Source: Paraglaciecola arctica | GTDB lineage: Bacteria > Pseudomonadota > Gammaproteobacteria > Enterobacterales > Alteromonadaceae | DNA length: 8,518 nt | Direction of reading: 5' to 3' | Assembly: GCA_003232445.1 (NCBI GenBank) | Contig: QIJM01000051.1 | Location: 1 to 8,518 of the forward strand | Part shown: positions 5,984 through 8,518 of the stretch, piece after piece | How the letters are laid out: each line of letters begins with the position of its first letter | How positions within the stretch are numbered: position 1 is the first letter of the stretch | Translations under genes and position numbers: made by a program | Notes under the pieces: generated by a model | Seen by the model: the letters and a program-made list of their open reading frames with translations, nothing else | What the model was told of the DNA's origin: nothing | Databases searched by the model: none

Positions 5984-6389
5984 AATAATAACTATGTTGA
6001 GTCATGTTCAGAGCGAACCGGGAATGCATTTCTGGTTAAGATCCATAATTCTTTTAGCCCTAAACCGACGTTTGAATTTATCAAGCTGTCTTTACAGGGG
6101 CATGGCGTCAGAGGTATTGAATATATACCTGCATTGAGTGGTTATGTAATTATCGGTGGACCTGTCGAAAAAGCAAACGATTACTCGTGTATGGTATTAG
6201 AGTAATCAAGGTGAACTTCTGAAAATGACGATGCTCGGATTCGAAAAATCATGCTGTCCTGAATCAGTTTCGACTACGTCTATCAATGGAAAGGATGCTA
6301 AAATTATCTTTTCAGAAGAAGCAGGTAAGGCTTGCAATAATGTGCCTTACACCTACATAGCGGCAAGCTTTAAAAATTCGCCGCCTTAG
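5984..6389 (+). pseudogene. remnant of a hypothetical protein gene, C-terminal part (tentatively DUF3616-like)
   Basis: Frame A (5984-6205) reads GNAFLVKIHNSFSPKPTFEF, then GHGVRGIEYIP, LSGYVIIGGPVEKANDYS and stops at TAA 6203-6205. The sequence then continues in the next frame as SNQGELLKMTMLGFEKSCCP, INGKDAKIIFSEEAGKAC and VPYTYIAASF, ending at TAG 6387-6389. At the join, one extra base in TCGTGTATGG plus an amber codon (TAG 6198-6200) where Trp is expected would restore a DYSLWYWSNQGELLK-like segment. Two well-formed protein segments meeting across a one-base shift is the mark of a decayed gene. The GIEYIP / GYVIIGGPVEK / LW.W pattern reminds me of DUF3616-type proteins, whose function is unknown to me; this family call is tentative. 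No start codon or N-terminal part is recognisable upstream. Confidence 0.65.
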
Positions 6390-6417
6390 TCTAGGTTCTA
6401 AAAAATTACTTACTACT

Positions 6418-6422
6418 GGGAG
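6418..6422 (+). promoter_or_regulatory. ribosome binding site supporting the TTG start of the chemoreceptor
   Basis: GGGAG lies 7 nt before TTG at 6430-6432. No ATG or GTG occurs in frame before the first membrane segment, so this TTG is the only start that keeps the transmembrane sensor. I see no clear flagellar (sigma-28) or sigma-70 promoter in 6390-6417. Confidence 0.6.
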
Positions 6423-6429
6423 ATTTTAT

Positions 6430-8424
6430 TTGAATACATTAGCGAGATTTTATAATCGAATTAGCTCTAAGCTTGTCTATAAAGTTAATCTGGTTTTAGT
6501 CCCTGTTATCATACTCGGGTTTAGTCTTTCGACTTACCTAATCACTTCTTCTGCTATTGATTCAGTTAGTCAGGTCTCTAGCCATAAAATTAAAAGTACC
6601 GCGACACTGATTAAAAAGAGTGTTGAAAGTTGGTTGCAACAAAACGACCATTTAATTCATGCACTATCAAATCAACCATTGGTTGCTTCAGTATTAAAAG
6701 GTGAGGCTTCATCAGACTCACTGAATGACTATTTTTTGCAAACCAAGCAATTATATGGTTTTCGTAACATTGCTTTACTAAATAGTAGCGGAGTAGCTAT
6801 TGCCACTGCAAATGCATCAAGAATAGGGGTAAATTATTCTAAGTTTGATTACTTCAATAATTCCTTGAAAAGTACAAATACTGTTATTGGTGAAGCGCGC
6901 TTAAGCCGGGTTGATAAAACACCACTGTTTACTATTGCAACTCAGGTACAGTTAGCTGGTTCAAATACTAAAGGTGTTATCTTTGCCAGTATTCCGCTAA
7001 CCGATTTGTATAATAATCTGATCAATAGCCAACAAACTGACTCACAAAGCCTGGCATTTATTTTAACCAGTCAGTGTCAACCTCTAGCACACCCTGATGC
7101 GAGCAAGATATTGTCCAAAGACAACAAGGAAAATGATGCCTATAAAGATTTATGTCGTCAGGGCAAATCCTTGATATCATTTTCTGAACATGATATTGAT
7201 TATCTGGCAGCAGTGAAGGTGATCGATAACACAGGTTGGTATCTTATTTCAGCGGTGCAAAAACAATCGATCACTGAAACTTCTGAAAAGCTCACCAACA
7301 TAGGACTAATTGTCGGTGCTGTTATCTCTATTGTTGTTGCCCTTGTTTTGGTAATTATGTTTGCTTCCATCAGCAAGAGTCTCACACTGGCAGTCAATGT
7401 TTTAAGTGCTGTATCGAAAGGCGATATTGCTCTTAAGTCGATTGGTCAAGAACCATTGGATGAAATAAGTAAACGTAATGATGAACTAGGAAATATCGGT
7501 AAATCACTCAACAGCCTCATAAAAAACCTGCAACTTCAAGCCCATTCTGCAGAAGAAATTGCTTCAGGGAATTTGAATTTTTCACCTTATATTTCCGGCC
7601 AATATGATGTGCTTGGACAGGCATTTTCAAAAATGGTTGAACAACTTAAAACAGTTTTAGTTACAATTCACCAGTCGTCAGAAAATGTTTACGATGCCAC
7701 TGAGCAAATGTATGAAGGATGCCAAATATTATCCAGTGGCGCACAAACGCAGACAGAATCTGTTGATACAGTTTCTACCGCCTTATACCAAATGGAAATG
7801 CAAATTAAGCTAACAACTGATGCTTCGGTTGAAGTAAGAGAGAATGCACAGGAAACTCTTTCTAAAGCCAACCAGGGACAGGTTAAGATGAATGAGCTTA
7901 CTCAATCAATTGAGGAGCTGAATCTAACAGGCCAAAAAATATCTAAAAGCATGAAAGAAATTACTAATATTGCTTCCCAAACAAATCTAATTGCATTAAA
8001 TGCAGCCATAGAGGCGGCGCGTGCAGGTGAACATGGAAAGGGATTTGCGGTTGTCGCTGATGAAGTGAGAAAGCTTGCTTCTCTTACCAAGAAAGCTGCC
8101 GAAGACAGTAACCAATTAATCGTCAAAACACTTATACAAATGGAAATTGGCAAAACACTGTCTCTAGAAACGGATGAAACATTTATCTCTATTGTCAACC
8201 ATATTAATCAGTCAGCAGAGCAAATGACTCAAATCAGAGATGCCCATCTGGAACAACACAAGGCAGTTAAACATCTCCATCAAGCAATTAGTCAAATAGA
8301 AAAAGTAGCCGATGAGAATTTAAAAATATCAGAAAAAACTGCGGCACAAACTGATAATTTAACCACCATATCTGAAGAATTGATTAAAAAGGCTAGATAT
8401 TTTTCAATCGATGATTCTAATTAA
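6430..8424 (+). CDS. methyl-accepting chemotaxis protein with dCACHE-like sensor domain
   Basis: 664 residues from a TTG start. Seen: TM1 about residues 16-38; a periplasmic domain (~40-285) with a long first helix, then FRNIALLNSSGVAIAT, NYSKFDYFNNSLK and IASIPLTDLY-like strands, and a second half with AHPDASKIL and GWYLISAVQKQS, the pattern of double-CACHE sensors; TM2 about 289-312; two HAMP-like units (~314-368 and ~368-410, the second with EEIASGNLNF); and a cytoplasmic coiled coil whose tip reads IASQTNLIALNAAIEAARAG then GKGFAVVADEVRKLA (~514-550), the CheA/CheW-contacting hairpin. Family role: binds a small ligand outside the membrane and controls CheA. The ligand cannot be predicted. 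Two periplasmic cysteines (216 and 242) might pair. No CheR/CheB pentapeptide tether is present at the C-terminus, which ends ARYFSIDDSN. The gene stands alone, without che genes nearby, and its stop overlaps a convergent transposase stop. Confidence 0.93.
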   Translation: MNTLARFYNRISSKLVYKVNLVLVPVIILGFSLSTYLITSSAIDSVSQVSSHKIKSTATLIKKSVESWLQQNDHLIHALSNQPLVASVLKGEASSDSLNDYFLQTKQLYGFRNIALLNSSGVAIATANASRIGVNYSKFDYFNNSLKSTNTVIGEARLSRVDKTPLFTIATQVQLAGSNTKGVIFASIPLTDLYNNLINSQQTDSQSLAFILTSQCQPLAHPDASKILSKDNKENDAYKDLCRQGKSLISFSEHDIDYLAAVKVIDNTGWYLISAVQKQSITETSEKLTNIGLIVGAVISIVVALVLVIMFASISKSLTLAVNVLSAVSKGDIALKSIGQEPLDEISKRNDELGNIGKSLNSLIKNLQLQAHSAEEIASGNLNFSPYISGQYDVLGQAFSKMVEQLKTVLVTIHQSSENVYDATEQMYEGCQILSSGAQTQTESVDTVSTALYQMEMQIKLTTDASVEVRENAQETLSKANQGQVKMNELTQSIEELNLTGQKISKSMKEITNIASQTNLIALNAAIEAARAGEHGKGFAVVADEVRKLASLTKKAAEDSNQLIVKTLIQMEIGKTLSLETDETFISIVNHINQSAEQMTQIRDAHLEQHKAVKHLHQAISQIEKVADENLKISEKTAAQTDNLTTISEELIKKARYFSIDDSN

Positions 8425-8518
8425 TCATTATCTAACTTTAAAGTTCTACCAGCTAAATGAAAACTGTTTGAAAAAGTTTCCATCGGTGTTTTTCCAAAGC
8501 AATAACGTTCTTGATGTG
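8421..8518 (-). CDS. IS481-family-like transposase, C-terminal end (partial)
   Basis: Reading in from the right edge on the minus strand, 31 codons then TAA (8421-8423): HQERYCFGKTPMETF followed by a short tail ending LKLDND. A 'THQGK...GRTPMETF' pattern close to the C-terminus is what I recall for IS481-type DDE transposases (rve core). The fragment lies past the catalytic residues, so activity cannot be judged. Its stop codon overlaps that of the chemoreceptor (8422-8424), leaving no room for an ordinary IS end between the two genes. This means a truncated element, or a terminal repeat lying within the chemoreceptor's 3' end. Identification rests on a short motif only. Confidence 0.55.
   Translation of the reverse strand, partial: HQERYCFGKTPMETFSNSFHLAGRTLKLDND

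Noticed and set aside
5862..6137. Plus-strand open frame of 91 codons
   Set aside because: Composition is not protein-like, it has no ribosome binding site, and it overlaps the better-supported pseudogene in another frame.
7200..8198. Three minus-strand open frames inside the chemoreceptor gene
   Set aside because: They are antisense shadows of the conserved chemoreceptor coding frame.
8411..8445. ATGATT/AATCAT and AACTTTAAAGTT palindromes as a terminator for the chemoreceptor
   Set aside because: The first is a weak AT stem and the second has no loop. Both overlap the transposase coding end and lack a T-run.

Overview
The window looks like chromosomal DNA of a marine gammaproteobacterium, most likely an Alteromonadales/Alteromonadaceae relative (Glaciecola, Paraglaciecola or Alteromonas-like). 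This rests on the moderately AT-rich coding sequence, a lipoprotein S9 peptidase of the kind common in that order, and the style of the catabolic genes. The assignment is inference from family resemblance; no marker gene is present.

Layout. Positions 1-275 (minus) hold the N-terminus of a lipoprotein S9-family peptidase cut by the window edge. Positions 276-534 are intergenic. Positions 535-4200 (minus) carry a compact three-gene operon, in transcription order: a ~600-residue acyl-CoA dehydrogenase, an NADPH-dependent MDR-type alkenal/enone reductase (PTGR/CurA-like), and a DHRS4-like short-chain dehydrogenase/reductase. Divergent from it, at 4362-5336 (plus), is a GlxA-type regulator (DJ-1/PfpI domain plus AraC HTH). 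The 161-bp divergent promoter region holds a perfect 14-bp palindrome, TGTCATATATGACA, followed by two imperfect copies within 53 bp, which makes a good candidate operator array. Together these genes look like a locally regulated module that oxidises an acyl-CoA and reduces or oxidises carbonyl/enone intermediates. The actual substrate cannot be read from sequence.

Positions 5337-6389 are a zone of decayed genes. On the minus strand is a wrecked copper nitrite reductase gene (nirK). It keeps a strong ribosome binding site, signal peptide, part of cupredoxin domain 1 and the type-1 copper Cys/His/Met segment, but carries a 5-bp tandem duplication (frameshift), an internal deletion that removes the segment with the remaining copper ligands, and loss of essentially the whole second domain beside the regulator's stop codon. 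On the plus strand is a second remnant (tentatively DUF3616-like) broken by a frameshift and an in-frame amber codon. Between the two lies a perfect 10-bp inverted repeat.

Positions 6430-8424 (plus) encode an intact-looking 664-residue methyl-accepting chemotaxis protein with a dCACHE-like sensor, two HAMP-like units and a canonical signalling hairpin, starting from TTG. Its stop codon overlaps, tail to tail, the stop codon of an IS481-like transposase that enters from the right edge (8421-8518, minus).

The most noteworthy points are the step-by-step readable decay of nirK, the palindrome array in the regulator/operon promoter, and the transposase end touching the chemoreceptor. I found no wholly new defence or mobile system.
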